From Heterocephalus glaber (taxonomy: Eukaryota > Chordata > Mammalia > Rodentia > Bathyergidae): a stretch of 64,000 nucleotides of DNA. Positions 22,640 to 36,720 of this stretch are shown here, piece by piece. The DNA is taken from NCBI RefSeq assembly GCF_000247695.1, contig NW_004624844.1, forward strand, positions 744,361 to 808,360, read 5' to 3'. Every line of letters begins with the position of its first letter. Position 1 is the stretch's first letter. A program made the translations under genes and the position numbers. The notes beneath the pieces are model-generated. The model was given only the letters and a program-made list of their open reading frames with translations, did no database searches and was not told the origin of the DNA.

Positions 22640-23280
22640 CACAGTAATATAAAAACAAATTAGTAAACAATTCAGAAATAAATCCAAGAAAATCTGAGAA
22701 ATTAATGTATGATGATGTAGTTCATAATGGTGCTGGTATAATTGGATATTTATTCAGAAGAAATCACCCCAAACCATATAAAATAAATTCTCAAAATAGA
22801 AAGAACATAATAAAATATTATAATAATATATAAGAAAACATTTGTGTAGCTCCACAGGTGGGACAGACTGTCTTGAGTAACTCAGGACACTCAGATGTCA
22901 TCAGGAAAAGACTGAACCACTCACCCACTGCAGGAATGTGGGGTGGCAGAGACCACCCTACTCACATTCAGAAGAGTTGGGGAAATGTTTGCAGTGGCTA
23001 TGTCAGTAAAGGACTGACAGAATTTCTGGCTTAAGCAACTAGGATGCTCAATCATAAAAATATGAAATAAAGATGCTTGTTTCAGTGATGCTTGAAGTAG
23101 AAAACACTTGACAACCCAAATGCTAATCAACAGAAAAATGGCTGCATGATTTATGGTATAACTATGATACCAACACTACCAGGCAATTAAAGATAATGAG
23201 TTAGATCCATATACTACCTCAGAAAGATGATCATGACCTTAGGTGACAAGCAAGTTGCAGAATGATATGCAATGCACATT
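22640..23280 (+). mobile_element. Old L1 3' fragment
   Basis: Order and wording match an L1 ORF2 end and 3' UTR: aatggtgctggtataattgg near 22727, then gctaatcaacagaaaaatgg near 23122 and tatgataccaacactacc. It is highly decayed, without an intact frame. Confidence 0.55.
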
Positions 23281-23718
23281 ATTCTCATTCACAGTAACCT
23301 GCTGATTTCAGCCATAGTTTTTATTTGCTTATGGTTGTTTGTTTGTTTTGCTGTTTCCTTGACCATTATCTGATTCTCTCAGTGAGTTGCAAGCTTCAGG
23401 GATAAAGCAACAAAATCTGGCTAGTTCATCTTTAAAACTCAGTGTGTAGGTACAGTGCTACAGTAGATGCTCATTATACATTTACTTAATGAAAATTCAG
23501 AGTGAACTTCTGGAAGGATGCACAAAAACTACTAAAAATGATTTCTTTTAGATTGTCGAATATCAGGGTCTTAGGAATAGCGTTAAAAACTTAACTTTCA
23601 CTTTATACACTGATATTTGAGGTCATGGTATTTTAGCATGACTAATTCTTATGACAATGTATCCAAGACTAGTTTAAAACATAAAATCTAGTTAATGGGA
23701 AATAAATTTAAAAACAAG

Positions 23719-23800
23719 GGCTGGGGATTTAGCTCAGTGGCACCGTGCCTGCCCTGCAAGTGCAAGGTCCTGAGTTCGATCCCTGATACAAAAAAGAAAA
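23719..23800 (+). mobile_element. ID SINE
   Basis: Starts ggctggggatttagctcag, B box gagttcgatcc, A-rich tail. Confidence 0.93.
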
Positions 23801-24905
23801 ATTCTCCTTGAAGTACAACCCCAGCTTCTATTCTGTGGATTAAAGTAGGCAAAGTGAGGAAAATGTCACAAGGATTTCTGGCTTAAGCAACTGGGGTGCT
23901 AACAATGCGACGTCCTGAGCTAAGAAGAGACACCGGCCTGGGGACAGAAGCATCTGATATAGACAAATCAGACATGCTAATGAGAAATTCCACTAGAAGT
24001 GCTGAGTAGATGGCCATCTAGAGTTTGCAGTGGAATTCTGGACTGGAGATCAACTTCAGGGGCTTCTGGCTCATTTGGTTGACACCTAAAGCCTTGGGAG
24101 TGGATGATCTGCCACTCAGGAGAGAAGGGAGGCCTAGCAGAGAAGAGAGCTACGGTGAAAGTCAAGGATTCAAAGGAGAAGATGAGCAAAAAGACTAAGA
24201 AAGAAGAGGAGTAGGAAATGCAGGTAAGAAGGGGAGCCTGAAAGTCAAAGGGAATGAGTATTTCAGGAATGAGGAAGAGGAAGACCATTAATAGTTCAAA
24301 ATGGAACTGGAATGATTCCTTTGGACTTGGTGTCACTTAATTGTCACTTTATGGTGTAGAGTGGAAGCATATAAATCTCTTCCAAGAAATTTCATGAAGG
24401 AGAGGAAAAGCAGAATGGTATCTGGAGGATTTTTCAGGCTCAAAATAGAAAACATCCTCCAATTCCTCCCAGACAAGTGTGAAAGATCAGCTCTTATACT
24501 ATGACAGTCGGATATGTAATTGTTTCATGTGTTTGGCTCACATCCCATATCAGAGAGCAAGAATGGCAGGGACACACGGTTTCACAGGACAAAACACCAG
24601 ATCTTAGAGCAGGAAGACTGTTTCCAAAGACTTCCTGCAGATTCTAGACAATCTACATTTTAATTGAGGTTCTGAAACTGAATGAGAAATGACTGCATAA
24701 ATACTAGCTCAATAAAGCCCTGCACTGTCAGTGGATAAGGTGGTGGGATGGTGAGACTTTGCCTAAGGGCCTGGCTCACACTGAGACAGCACCAGAACTT
24801 GGAAATCAAAAGTCGAGTTGTTGTATGAGCATTAGATTTCTGTTCTTGGAGGGAAGATAGATTTTCAGTTACCTTAATGAGACAGAATGGCTTTGGAGCC
24901 AGAGA

Positions 24906-24909
<4 letters not shown>

Positions 24910-24965
<56 letters not shown>
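24910..24965. repeat. Compound (TA)n(GA)n microsatellite
   Basis: About 9 TA units followed by about 18 GA units. Confidence 0.97.
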
Positions 24966-24969
<4 letters not shown>

Positions 24970-25019
24970 AGTGTTATAAGTGATGTTTCACAGTGAATCA
25001 CTATTTCCCTTCTAAAAGA

Positions 25020-25560
25020 GTTTTGGATGTCATACTACAGTGACACATGCACACCCATGCTTATAGCAGCACAATTCATAATAGCTAAGTTTTAGAAGTG
25101 GCCTATATGTCCATCAACAGATAAATAAAGAAAATGTGGCATTTATACACAATGAAGTACTACTCTACCACAAAGAAACATAAACTTGAGTCATTTGTGG
25201 GAAAATGTATGCACCTTGAGATCACAATGCTTTTTTAAAATTAATTTTATTGGTACATTTTAGGTATACAATATAATGACATTGAGATCACAATGTTAAC
25301 TGAAAAAATCAGACACACAAGCTTAAATATCGCATGGTTTCTCTTATATGAGAAATCTAAATCATAAAGAACAAAATAAGACAGACAATAGGAAGTAGGG
25401 AGGTAGATATTTCTCAAATGGGAAGGGAATCAGGAGATGCAGGGAGTGAGGAAGGAGAAGGAACAAGATTTTCAAAGGAAGTATGATGTGTTATGTGTAA
25501 GTAACTCCATACATGAAATGGAAATGTACTGAGAACAGGCACTAATAAAAATGAAAAATA
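25020..25560 (+). mobile_element. L1 3' end with a nested micro-insertion
   Basis: L1 ORF2-end/3'-UTR sequence: catgcttatagcagcacaat, then atgtccatcaacagataaat, and a purine-rich tail before aataaaaatg near 25545. It is interrupted at 25230-25281 by a small retro-insertion. Confidence 0.75.
25230..25281 (-). mobile_element. 52-bp retro-insertion with 14-bp TSD
   Basis: The insert is flanked by perfect copies of ttgagatcacaatg (25216-25229 and 25282-25295). On the minus strand it ends in an AATAAA-like signal followed by an A-rich tail (ccaataaaattaatttt, then AAAAAAG), the form expected for an extremely 5'-truncated LINE-driven copy. Confidence 0.85.
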
Positions 25561-25861
25561 TAAAAACTTAATCTATTTTCTCTCCAAGAGCCAAAATTTG
25601 ATTAAATTTCACTTCTCATCACTTTAAAAATCTGTTGTTAGTTTTCCTTTCAGAGTCATTTTAAAAAAATCAACAGACTTTACATTTTAGACTAGTTTTA
25701 GGATTGCAGAAAAACTGAGAGGAAATCATTGCATTTCTATCTATGCACTCTTTTCATTTCTCCTAATATTAATATTCTAGTTAATTACATTTAATTCTGG
25801 TTATATATTTGTTTCAATTGATGAGCCAATGTTGATACATTATTAACTAATGTCTTTTTAA

Positions 25862-26455
25862 AAAATTAGTACATGAAATGATTACATTCCTCATGGGGAG
25901 TTGGTACATGCACACATCTTAATTTTTTTCTTCATTCCCTTCCCCTCCTTTCCCTCCTCCTTCCCTTTATTGCTTAATTTCCTTACCATTAGAGAAAGAT
26001 TTCCCTGCTTCCTGCTATCTTTTTATTTTGCTGTTCATTTATATTTTGGGTTTCTCGTATAAGAGAAACCATGTGATATTTAAGTTTATGTGTCTGATTT
26101 ATTTCATTTAGCATTATGGTCTCAAGATGCATCCATTTTTCTACAAATGACTCAAGTTCATTCTTCTTTTTTGCAGAGTGGTATTCCATTATGTATAAAT
26201 ACCATATTTTCTTTATCCATTCATCTGCTAATGGACAAAATTTAGTAAATATGAACTGTGTTGCTATAAGCAGGTGTATGCATGTATCACTATAATATGT
26301 CTTTAACTCTTTTGGAAAGTTACTTGGAAGGGGAATAGCTGGGTTTAATAGAATTTCCAGTTTTAGTTTCTTTGAGGAATCTCCATACTGATTTCCAGAA
26401 TGGCTATACTAGTTTATGTTCCCACCAACAATGTAGAAGGGTTCTTTTTTCCCAA
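25862..26455 (-). mobile_element. L1 3' end, ORF2 C-terminus and 3' UTR
   Basis: The minus strand carries an L1 ORF2 C-terminal remnant (MEYHSAKKKNELESF, 25989-26189) and 3' UTR. It includes the typical region that reads ccagaatggctatactag on the plus strand. Confidence 0.85.
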
Positions 26456-27320
26456 TCAAGTAAAGTCTGTGATTTACACTGGGGCTCACTTAATGCTATA
26501 TATTCTACAGTTTTTGACAAATTCATACAATGACAGCTATCCAGCCTTACAGTATCACACATAATACATAATAATTTCACTATTCAAACAATCCTCTGAA
26601 GTTGGGTGTGATGGTGGACACCTGTAATCCCAGCACTTGGGAGGCTGAGGCAGGAGGATTGCCATGAATTTGAGGCTAGTCTGGGCTACTTAGTGAGTTC
26701 AGGGCCAGCCTGAACTACAAAGCAAGACCTTGTCTCAAAAAAAAAAAAAATCCTCTCAGCTCAGCTTACCTTCCTTTCATGCTTGACCCGTTTCTGATAA
26801 CCACTGATCTTTATTGCCTCCATGCTTTTTCCTTTTCCAGGCTACTTGTTGGAGTCAAACAGTATGTAGCCTTTTCAAATTGGTTTTCTTTTCCAATATT
26901 TCTCTGTATTTTTGTGACTTGATAGGTCATTTATTTTTATTGTTCAATATTCCACTGTATGGAAGCCCCTCAGTTTCTTTTTCCACTCATGCGTTAAGGA
27001 ACATCTTTGTTGCTGCCTTGTTTTGGCAACTGTGGATAAAGTTGCTATATTTAGGTTTTGTGTGGACAGAAGTTGTCCATGCATTTGAGTAAATACCAAG
27101 GAGCACAACAGTGGGGTCATATGGTAAGAGCATGTTTAGTTTTGGAAGAAACTGCCAAACTGTGTTCCACAGTGGTTGCATCCCCACCAGAGACAAATAA
27201 GAGCTCCTATTTCTCCACATCCTCTGGAGCATTGGGTGTTATCAGTGCTTGGATTTTAGCCATTCTAATAGGTGTGGATTCTGAGTGGTTTTTACCTGAA
27301 TCAATAAGTATTTGGGGATA
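26456..27320 (-). mobile_element. Older L1 fragment, interrupted by B1
   Basis: On the minus strand the 3'-UTR and ORF2 end of an older L1 (plus-strand aactgtggataaagttgct, ccacagtggttgcatcccc, attctaataggtgtgg). A B1 element is inserted at 26601-26748. Confidence 0.75.
26601..26748 (+). mobile_element. B1 SINE
   Basis: 7SL-derived, with internal duplication (gctactta-gtgagttcagggcc) and an A tail. The 8-bp target-site duplications aatcctct lie at 26590-26597 and 26749-26756. Confidence 0.93.
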
Positions 27321-29099
27321 ATTCCTGTGTGTGTCATAATGCAGTGAGAATAAAGAAAATCAAGCATAACTTTTGTCATGGCTCGTGAGTTGCAGACCAG
27401 GCTTACTCCTTTGAAAAATGAAAGAAAAATCAGCACCGGTGAAAAATCAGAAAGGGGAACTTTGGGTTATTCATTAATTTTTTCCAAACATTAAAAAATG
27501 CCAAAAATTAAATGCAATTGTGATTTTGGAATATTTGCAAAAGTAAAACGCCTATAAAGTATACAGTATGCACTGGAGCTCAGTATCTGTCGCTCCACCT
27601 ATGAAGATTTGTACACATAAATGTGGTTACCTCCCTAGGTTCTTTTAGGCTCTGCTCTCCCCAACCAACTCTTACCCTTGTGCTTTTGTTGCCTCAATCA
27701 GCTTTTAGGTCAAACATCCCTGTTGGTTTACCTTCTGTCTGAAATATGCTACTTGTCTCTTCTCCAAGAGAAAAAGCACATATTACTTTGTGGATAAGCA
27801 TTCCATTCTCTCGTATGTTGTGTACTTCATTCAGAACATGGCTTAAAATAGAATTCAGCTGAAATTATTGTTTGTATAACCACAGACCTCTCTTACTTCC
27901 ATACTCTCGGGACTTATTTCCTAGACTCGGAAATGCTCCTGTTCTTTTTTTGCAGACAGTATCAGTGAACTGCTGAATCTTTATCAAGAAAAGCAAATAT
28001 AGAAAAACATAGTTTGGAAATACAGTACTTTCTTCTGAAAACAAAGGCAAAACCATGTGAGGTACATTAACATCTGCAGTTACTGCCAGAAGTCATCTTT
28101 GAACCAAGCAACACGTGACCCTGACCATCCAGCCATTGTGCAGTGTGGGATAAAACATTCTATTTCCTGAGGGGGTGGGCAGGTCCCACATTTTGTAGAA
28201 TGTTGGAATTTTGCCTTGTACCGAAAGGAAAAAGACATTTGAAATTGCTAATATATGGCACACACGTATACCATTTGAAATGTGTTCATTTTCACAGATA
28301 TTCATAAACAATGTCAATTTTCTTTTTCCTGATATCTTACCAATGCCTAATATTTAGCGACAAGCAATAATTCCCTTGACAAAAAAGAAAAGCAAAACCA
28401 AAGCCTGTAAAGGTGACTTTATATCAAAACTTGTAAATATTGTCACCTTGTTAAATTCTACTTTCCTTACATATAAGGAAGAAAGAACCCAACAGAAGGA
28501 AGAACTTCTTATTTAGCCACCAAATAACCATGCTCTGTTGAGGATGTGCCTACGGGTATCCAGAGTAAAAACACTGTGTTCTATAGACACAGTTTTGAAC
28601 AGAAAGAATATAGATGACCTTTAGAACTATGTATGTAACCTCTGACTGCACACGTATTTAGGGACTTGTCAAAAAATGGTGCTCCTCATACTATTACCCC
28701 TGTCAAATTCTAGGAGAATACAGATCCAATCAGATGCATTTTGTTGGTTTCTGTTTGACATAGTGAATTGAAATCATCATTACTATTCTTCTAAGGGGTG
28801 CTATGTCAGGAATTTTAGCCCTTGACAAATTTGTTCAAAGTAATCTATTTGGATGGTAATGATCCATGTAATGAAGCAAAAAAGGAAGAGGAAGGGGAAA
28901 GGAGAAAGAGGAGAGGGAGGAAGAATAGAGGGAGGTAGAAGAGGTGGAGATGGAAGGATAAAGAAAAGGTTAAATAATAAAGAGAAAGTAAAATTGTTTT
29001 TGAAGCCCACAATATTGTGAAATTTATTTTTTAATTTTGTTGAACAAAATACTTATGTTGATTCTAATCAAGCCTATGCTACTTTGTATCCTTAAAAAC

Positions 29100-29290
29100 A
29101 ATGTTTCTCAACTAGGAATGATTTTCTGCCAGGTGATTTTTGGCACTGAGGGGACATTTTGGGTTGTTACAGCTGAGGAAGGGAACCAAAGGCAGTCAAT
29201 GGGGGAGGCCTTGGATGCTGCTGAATATCCTACAATGCACAGGAAAACCCAACTGTTAACAGCATGCAGATTGAGAAATCCTGCCTTAGA
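29100..29290. mobile_element. MER5-like DNA transposon remnant
   Basis: Resembles the hAT-type MER5A element: starts gtttctcaactaggaatg, contains atcctacaatgcacaggaaa, ends gattgagaaatcctgc, with approximate terminal inverted similarity. Confidence 0.65.
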
Positions 29291-32200
29291 GGAATACAGC
29301 ATGAATACCACATTTTCCTCATCTTTAAATAACTTTAATAAGTATATAGGTATCCTAAGGAACATTTGTCTCAAAACCAAAGCAAAATACAGTTTTCATG
29401 TAGAACATTTTATGTTCCTGGTACACACAAGTTGAATATTTCAAGAGACACATTTTATCACAGTAAAAGAAACAGGCTATATTGATTGCATATGTTTATT
29501 AAGCACCACTCACCAAGTGCAGCACACAATGGGGCTTCCTTGTGCTTAGTTTTAAGCATGACATGAAGTCATGACCGACTGCAGTTTATGTTCTGTCTCA
29601 GTGTAGCTGACTGGAAAGACGCAGTTACTTCTGTTTGAAAATATGACCGTTGCTCTGGCCTCTGGCTCACTTTGAAAATTGGTGGTTCTAAAAGTTGATG
29701 ATGCTATTTTTACCTTTCTTATTCAGCCCTGGCCTGTGTGACCGTACTCCTGCTTCTCATTTCATTTGATTTGACCACAACCTGGGGGGCAGAGCAAAGG
29801 CTGAGGGCAGGGGCAGAGTTTCTCAGGGACAGTTTTAATAACTTCACTTTCTAGGTTGTCTTGACCTTGAAAATCAGAATTTACAAGCGCTCAAAATCAG
29901 ATTTTCCTTTTAGATAAGTATTTTTAAGTAAACATAATATCTCTTCCTATGAAAATGAAAAAATGGTAAATAATATGTGAGTGTATGAGGAACTTAATAT
30001 TTTTTATCCAGACTTAAGTTTAATTTGGAAGAAAATTATGAACTCTGTTCTATTTGTCATTATTCTAATTGCAATACAGAGATACCATTTCAAAAAGTGT
30101 CTTACATGGTTTTTTTCTTTTTGAGAGATTCAAAGTAGATCAGATTGAGATCAAAGAATTTTTTTAAGCATTAATTTATATGGACCATTCAAAGGAAAGC
30201 ATTAGAAATATATACAAGCTTCTCTCAAAAGAGACCATAATGGGAAAATAATTTGACTTCATTTCAATGTAAATAAAAGGCTAAGATTTTTAAATTGCCT
30301 GAAAGTGGTACTGAGCCTTTATTTAAAGTAGATATTATGTGAGTGGACACATTGATGGCTCTGTTTGGAGTGCCACAGTCTTATGAGGTCACCTATCTAT
30401 GAAGTCTTTCAGGATTCTACAGGCTAAACATGTCATAAAGACTTTTTGTGTTTTATGTGCTACCACACCAATATGCATTTTTATAATTAGTTATTGCACA
30501 TGAAGAGCATGTTCACCTAGGGTTGCATTTCTTTAGAGAATGAGAAGGATCTATGCTAATTAACATTTTCTTTTCTAACTTATGAATAAATTTTAATCAA
30601 CTTTTATTTTCTGTATTTTCAGTTATTCCATCATTTAACAGAATCATAGGTTGACAACAATATTATTACATTAAAAGGATTTGAGGCAGGAACTTTGGGG
30701 TATGAATAACAGCCTGTTTTCTACACCAGGTTTTTAGCTGACTCTAATTTTGTGTCCTGCAGTTTATATATGGTCCTCTCTATTGAATGAAGAGAATATA
30801 TTTTTATGTCAAAGAGCATACTATTTTTAGCAAAGAAAGTCCTTCTCTTATCTGCCTTTTACTTCCCAAGAAATTTTCTTTAAAGTTGGTTCTAAAACAC
30901 ATCTGGATTCTTGATCATTTTAGCCTCAAATACCACATCCTTGGAAATACCACCTGCATGTTTCCATGGAAAACAAAACAAACAGCCAAGCATAAACACA
31001 TTATGTATCCAATGCCCATTTGAAAAACAGCAACAACAACAAAAAAAGAAAAAAAACCCCAAAATCCATGATCACACTCTGTATTGAGATATCCAAGAGA
31101 GTTGAGAGGCACTTTTAGAAATAATCTAATTTAAACCATCATTTACATACAAGGAACATGGGGTCAGAGATTTAAGCTACCTAAATCCTTCTGCAGCAGA
31201 TGTAGGACTAGAAGTTAAGCCTAAGAGGAATAATATAAAATACTCCATCTCTTTAAGACAAGTGCTTATTTCTATACGAATATGAGATTGAGAAAGGCTT
31301 ACATGCACAGTATGTGTTATAAAACCATTGTACCACCATTTGAATGAGCCTTATTTGAGGAATTCAATTAACTTGCTGAAAGGTACATTGTAACTTTAAC
31401 AAAAAGTCTATGTGTCTAATTCAAAAAAGAAGCAGATGCTTTTAGGTTTCTCAGAGCAACATAAATAGACTATCTAAGCTCATCTATTTCATATCTAAAT
31501 GGCAGTTCTCTATTAGACATGCGAGGGTGTATCTGTCATAAGAAAATTAAAACAAAAGTAAAACTTGGTTGTAATTTATTTCCAATAATGTATACAGCCA
31601 ATGTCATATAACTTAAATATCAAATATACTCTGATTTCAAATATGTGTCAACACAGTAAAAATACCCATATAAAATTTTACACAGTATATAGATTGTGTT
31701 TGAATCAGCCTACAAAGTTTTATTATTCTGCAAAGGGATGTTTAATAGGAGCAAGGGTCAACCACCATGATCATTTTCCCCCTTAAACTGAAGCCATTGC
31801 ATTTATTATAGGAATCTGTGAGTCAATATTGATGTCAGAATAAACATCTCCTATCTGCAAAATATTCATTGAGATAATCAGATAATTATCTTTATAGTTT
31901 AATGTTAAATTACATTTCAAAGTACTTCCAGTAAAGCTAAGAAACAGGTGTGTAAATTTTATTGTGTCCAGGTATTTAACAGATATGCATTTCATTATCA
32001 GAAAATAAACCATTAATAAACGAGATGAACACACAAAACATTCATTCCTGCAGTACACAAGTATTCTTTAATAACCTTGAGGAGTGAGCTGAAAACAATC
32101 TACCTTTAAGGATCTACATTCAGTACTTCTTGTGGAAAATTCAAACATAATAGTCAATGGATTAAACAAAAATGACAGCTATTTGTCAACCAAGATTTAT

Positions 32201-33694
32201 TATGTTACCGTTACATTCAGATACAAGTGACCTCTAAGTTCTATTTAGAAATAACCCTAACTGGATTGCTATCTACCAGGAATTTAAATGGGTTTATATT
32301 TGGAGTCTATATATATGAATATATTTATATGTTAACAACATTCTTCCCCTTCCAACAGCTGTGTGGAAATCTTGTTTGGAATAAACTGGTTTTTAATCAT
32401 CCATTTTAAAAACTACAGTGGCATTGAGTATTTTATATGTAGCATGCACATAAGTAAGTCTACATTGTGCTCCTGGTTACATTAAGAGGAGCCTGTTTTG
32501 CATTAACTCTTAGGCATCAGTTGCTCATGATCGTTGGTTCTACCAACGTGGGGTGCTTTGCTAACCTGACTGCATCACACATCACCCAGGCATTGTACGT
32601 GTCACTGAATTCACACAATTAAGAACTCATACTGAAAAACAGGTACACACGCTACCACCACCACCACCAAGATCTAAATTCTTGGTTCTTATTCTCAATG
32701 TTCTCTAATGTTGTCTGACACACTCTGCTCCATAATTGTGATTGAGCCACCAATAACAACTCATATTTAAAGAAACCATGAGGATTTTTTTCTAATTCTG
32801 AAGCTTTCTTTGAGGCCCCTTTAACTGACTGAATTTTTGCCTATAATGGGTTAGAGCACAGGGAAATGAGAATGATGTGGCAAGAAAAAGTCAGTGGAAA
32901 CAGAATCAGCCCTTGTTCCTTAGCCTAAGGTCATGACTTGCATGTGTACACTCTGTGAAGTTCGGGCACTTGTCATGGTAGATCTCGTTTTAATTGTAAT
33001 AGTAAATCGGTATTTGTGTAATTATACAATGTACTGGCATGCATGTGAACAAATGTAGAATAAGTACTTTGATTGGATATTTATTTATAAGTCCTGGAGG
33101 GGACTTTATAGTGCTCTGCTGTTTACATGACCATGTTTACAAAGCCTTTAATAAAATGCAAGTCCATACTTGGATTTTGTTACATCAGTGAGTTTTCTTT
33201 TAAGTGATAAAGTATGATGCCATTCTACTTTAAACAAATGACATACAAGCCCAAGAATTACTGTCAAATCAAGCTTAATGGCAATGAAGAAAACACTTTT
33301 ATTCAACATTGGATGATACAAAGCACTAAATTCCACTGAAAAGTTTCCAGTTAACTAAATGCCAAAGTAGTCAATTTGCAGTTAATCTTTTAATTAACAT
33401 ACCAAGATAAGACTTTATGAAACACTGTTTTTTAAAGTATAATAAAATAGGTAGCATATTTTAGCTGAGATATTTAACATGAAATCTGAGAAATAATACT
33501 AGCAACATGAGCCTATCTTTATATTTGGAAAGTATTAACCCATGCAAGCTACATTTATTCTCACAGTGCCTTAACTTATCAATTGACAAATCATCCACTC
33601 CAGGAAGCCATATCAGCTGCCAAATGACTTTTCATCTACTATTATGTTAGCTGTTTGAGAAAGTTGATCTCTACAATACTATAACTAGAAGGTT

Positions 33695-33785
33695 TTCTTC
33701 CTTCTTTCCTTCCTTCCTTCCTTCCTTTCTCTCTTTCCTTCCTCCTTCCTTCCTTCCTTCCCTTTCTTCTTTTTCTTCTTTTTTC
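33695..33785. repeat. (TTCC)n-type pyrimidine-rich repeat
   Basis: Imperfect ttcc/ttcctccttcc run. Confidence 0.93.
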
Positions 33786-33900
33786 TTGTTGGTGATACTA
33801 GCTATCAAAGCCAAAGCTTTCTTTATTTTCAATTAGCAATAATTGTACCTCAGATAAACCTCATTGGCTATGATACTGCCACTGCACAAAGCTAAAGTTT

Positions 33901-34011
33901 TATTTTGAGACAGGGTCTTGCTAAACTGCCCAAGTAGGATACAAATTCAGGATCCTTCTGCCACATTTTCCAGAGTGGTGGGATTACAGGTATGAGCCAC
34001 TGCTCCTGGCT
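33901..34011 (-). mobile_element. Diverged B1-type SINE
   Basis: Plus strand tttgagacagggtcttgct through ggtgggattacaggtatgag is the reverse complement of an old B1/7SL-derived monomer. Confidence 0.7.
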
Positions 34012-34359
34012 TCTAATTTTTATCCTTTGGTCTGTTGATAACAAGTGGTCACCAAATGATCAAATCTGATTATGTTCCACACTAATTGTCCCTTTGCTCT
34101 GATGAATCTTATTTTCTTTAAATAAATTACCTCTTTCAAATCCCCACAAATGTCACAGGAAGCTGCAAGGAAAAGCTGGTGTGCAATGTTGCAAAGTGGT
34201 TTCAAACATCTGCGAAGTCTGTTACCAATTTATAGGAAGAGGCAGTTTCATGTTGCCTTTCTTTTCCGTGGTCTCTGAAGAAGACCTATTCATTGTGATT
34301 CATTTAAGGAAGCCTTTGGTTTCTGGCTTTCTCCTGGATGCAACTGTTGAAGGACTTCT

Positions 34360-36075
34360 TTGGTAGATTTTTGGGGATATCCGTTCTACATTTAAATCAT
34401 GACATCTGCAAATATTGTCATGTTTTATTTCTTTATTTTCCATCTCCATAACTTTTATCTCTGTTTCTAGTTATATTCACTGGTTAGGGCTTCCAGTCTG
34501 TTAAATAATAGAGAGAAGAAAGGAAAATGTCCTGTCTCTCACCAATAAAAATGAAGTTAGTCATAGGTCTCTGTAGCTGTTCTTTATCAAGCTGAAGAAG
34601 TTTCTCTCTGTTTTTAGTTTTCCAAGAGTTTTAAAAATTCTCATGGTCACACAGTGGATTTTGTCAAATGTTATTCTAGCATTAATTTACATTATCATAT
34701 GATTTTCTCCTTTGTCTCCCGACTGTCTACAAAGATTCATTGACTCCTGAATTTTAAAATCTTCAATAGCCTGTATACCTAGAACAAATTCCATTCCCTA
34801 ACATGTAAATTCCTTTTATTTTTAGGTTTGATTTGTTAGGATTATGTTAAAGATTCTTTCTCATAATTTTTTAAAATCTGATTTTAGTGTTAAGGTCATT
34901 CTGATCTCAAAGAGTGAGCTAAGAACAGTTCTTTCCACTTACCTTTTCTGGAAAAGATTGAGGAGAACTGCTATTAAGTTTTTGATACATTTATCAGTGA
35001 AAATGATTTAGCTTTGTTCTTTCTTTTTTTAGAAAGTTATTAACTATTTATTTAACTTCACTAAGAAATATAGTATATGGCTATTCAGGTTGTCTGTTTT
35101 TGCCTGTGTTAGTTTTGCTCGCTCGTTCTTTAAGGAATTGATCTATTTCACTTCAGTTACCAAATTTTGGAGCATAGAGTTGTTCATAGTGTCCCTTGTT
35201 AGCTTTTCAATGTTCATGGATCAGTAATGATGAGTCTTCTTTGATCTCTGATATTTGTCTTCTGTCTTTTCTTAGTCTAGCTAGACGTGCATCAGTTGTA
35301 TTGATCTTTTCAGGGATCAAGCTTTTGGTTTCACTGATTTTCTGTATTATTTTATTTTCAATGTCATTGATTTATACCATCATTTAAAAATTTTTACAAT
35401 GCTTGTTGTAGGCTTATATAGCTATTTCCCATCTCTACTTTCCATAGATGAAAACTTGGGCCATTGAATTTTAAAATTTTTAAATAATATATACATTACA
35501 GTGCTTTCTAGACACTTCTTTTGCTACATCCCATAAATTTTGATAAGTATTTTTATTATTATTTCAAAATATTTTAAAATTTCTCTTAAGACTTTTTTGG
35601 GTACATGTATTATTGAGAAGTATGTTGTTTAATCTCCCAACATTTTGGGATATTTGAGCTTTCTGTTACTGATTTCAAGTTTCATTCAATTGTGATGTGA
35701 GAACATGCTTTGTATTGTTATTATTCTTATTTTAAATTTAAGATGTGATTTCTAGCCAAGAATGCTATCTATTCTGGTAAGTGCTGCACGTGAGCGTGAG
35801 AAGAGTATATATTCCGCTGTTAGATGAACTATTCTGTAAGTGTCAATTGTAGCAAGAAGTTTGATAATGCTATTCGGGTCATATATATTCTAATGTTTGT
35901 CCATTAGTAATATAATTTCTTCAACTTCTTTCCTTTCTTACACTGTACTACACTGCACATTACTATTTGGGTTATATTTCTAAACGCAACTTCCTTTTGC
36001 GTCTCCCCTACTCTAGAGCCCATTTTTTCACTCAGATTATATGCTGTTCTGTTTTGTTCCTTTGTATTTTTGCAT
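34360..36075 (-). mobile_element. L1 ORF2 fragment
   Basis: The minus strand is a decayed ORF2 region covering the reverse transcriptase/thumb area. Plus-strand landmarks are catgacatctgcaaatattg, gggcttccagtctgttaaat, aattgatctatttcac and tgtgatttctagccaag. No long open frame remains. Confidence 0.65.
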
Positions 36076-36359
36076 GTACCTCATCATCAAGCAAGTAGTA
36101 AATATGTATCTTGAAGGTATAATGTTTTCCTAGAACCCCCAGCCCCACGGTGCACCTCAGGGAAGATGTTAGTGTGGAAGATGGATAGTTGTTGATTAAC
36201 TGAAATGGACCAACGTGAGCACCGAAGTTGAGAATAGAGGCATTCCAGCGTACCTTGAGAGTACCAGTTTGAAAGGCTGATTAGGTTAATCAATGTCTCT
36301 GGGAATTTTATTGTCAGAGAAAGAATTATGCTGACTTTTCTAAAACAGTCTTTGTAGTC

Positions 36360-36720
36360 AATTCTTGGGGATACTGTAACAAAGTACCACAAACCAGATG
36401 ACTTAAAACAAGAGAAATTTATTCTTTCATAGTTCTGAAGCAGAGAAATGCCAGAGTACACAGTACACATCAGTAGGCTCCTCCTCTCTCTGAAGTGTGG
36501 AGGGGAGAACTCTCTCTTGGCTTCTGGTGGTTGCTGTCTCTGGAATTCCTTGGCTCGTAGCAGCCACATACCTTCTGCCTCTGCCGTCATGTACCTGTTT
36601 CCTTTGTGTGTTTCCTGAGTCTGACTTGGTCTCCTTATAAAGATGCAGTCTTTGGATTTAGGGTCTACCCTGACACTGTTCAACCTAGATATTCCTCTAA
36701 TTGGGTAATAGAAATTGCCA
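36360..36720. mobile_element. Ancient interspersed repeat, family not assigned
   Basis: The start (gggatactgtaacaaagtac, then cttaaaacaagagaaattt) is a widespread mammalian repeat motif, with a decayed remainder. It overlaps the longest open frame of the intergenic region (36087-36683, minus), which I do not regard as a gene. Confidence 0.45.

Noticed and set aside
25989..26189. Minus-strand 66-codon frame
   Set aside because: It is the C-terminal remnant of L1 ORF2, not a cellular gene.
36087..36683. 198-codon minus-strand open frame, the longest in the intergenic region
   Set aside because: It overlaps an old interspersed repeat, has no recognisable domain and no promoter or splice context.
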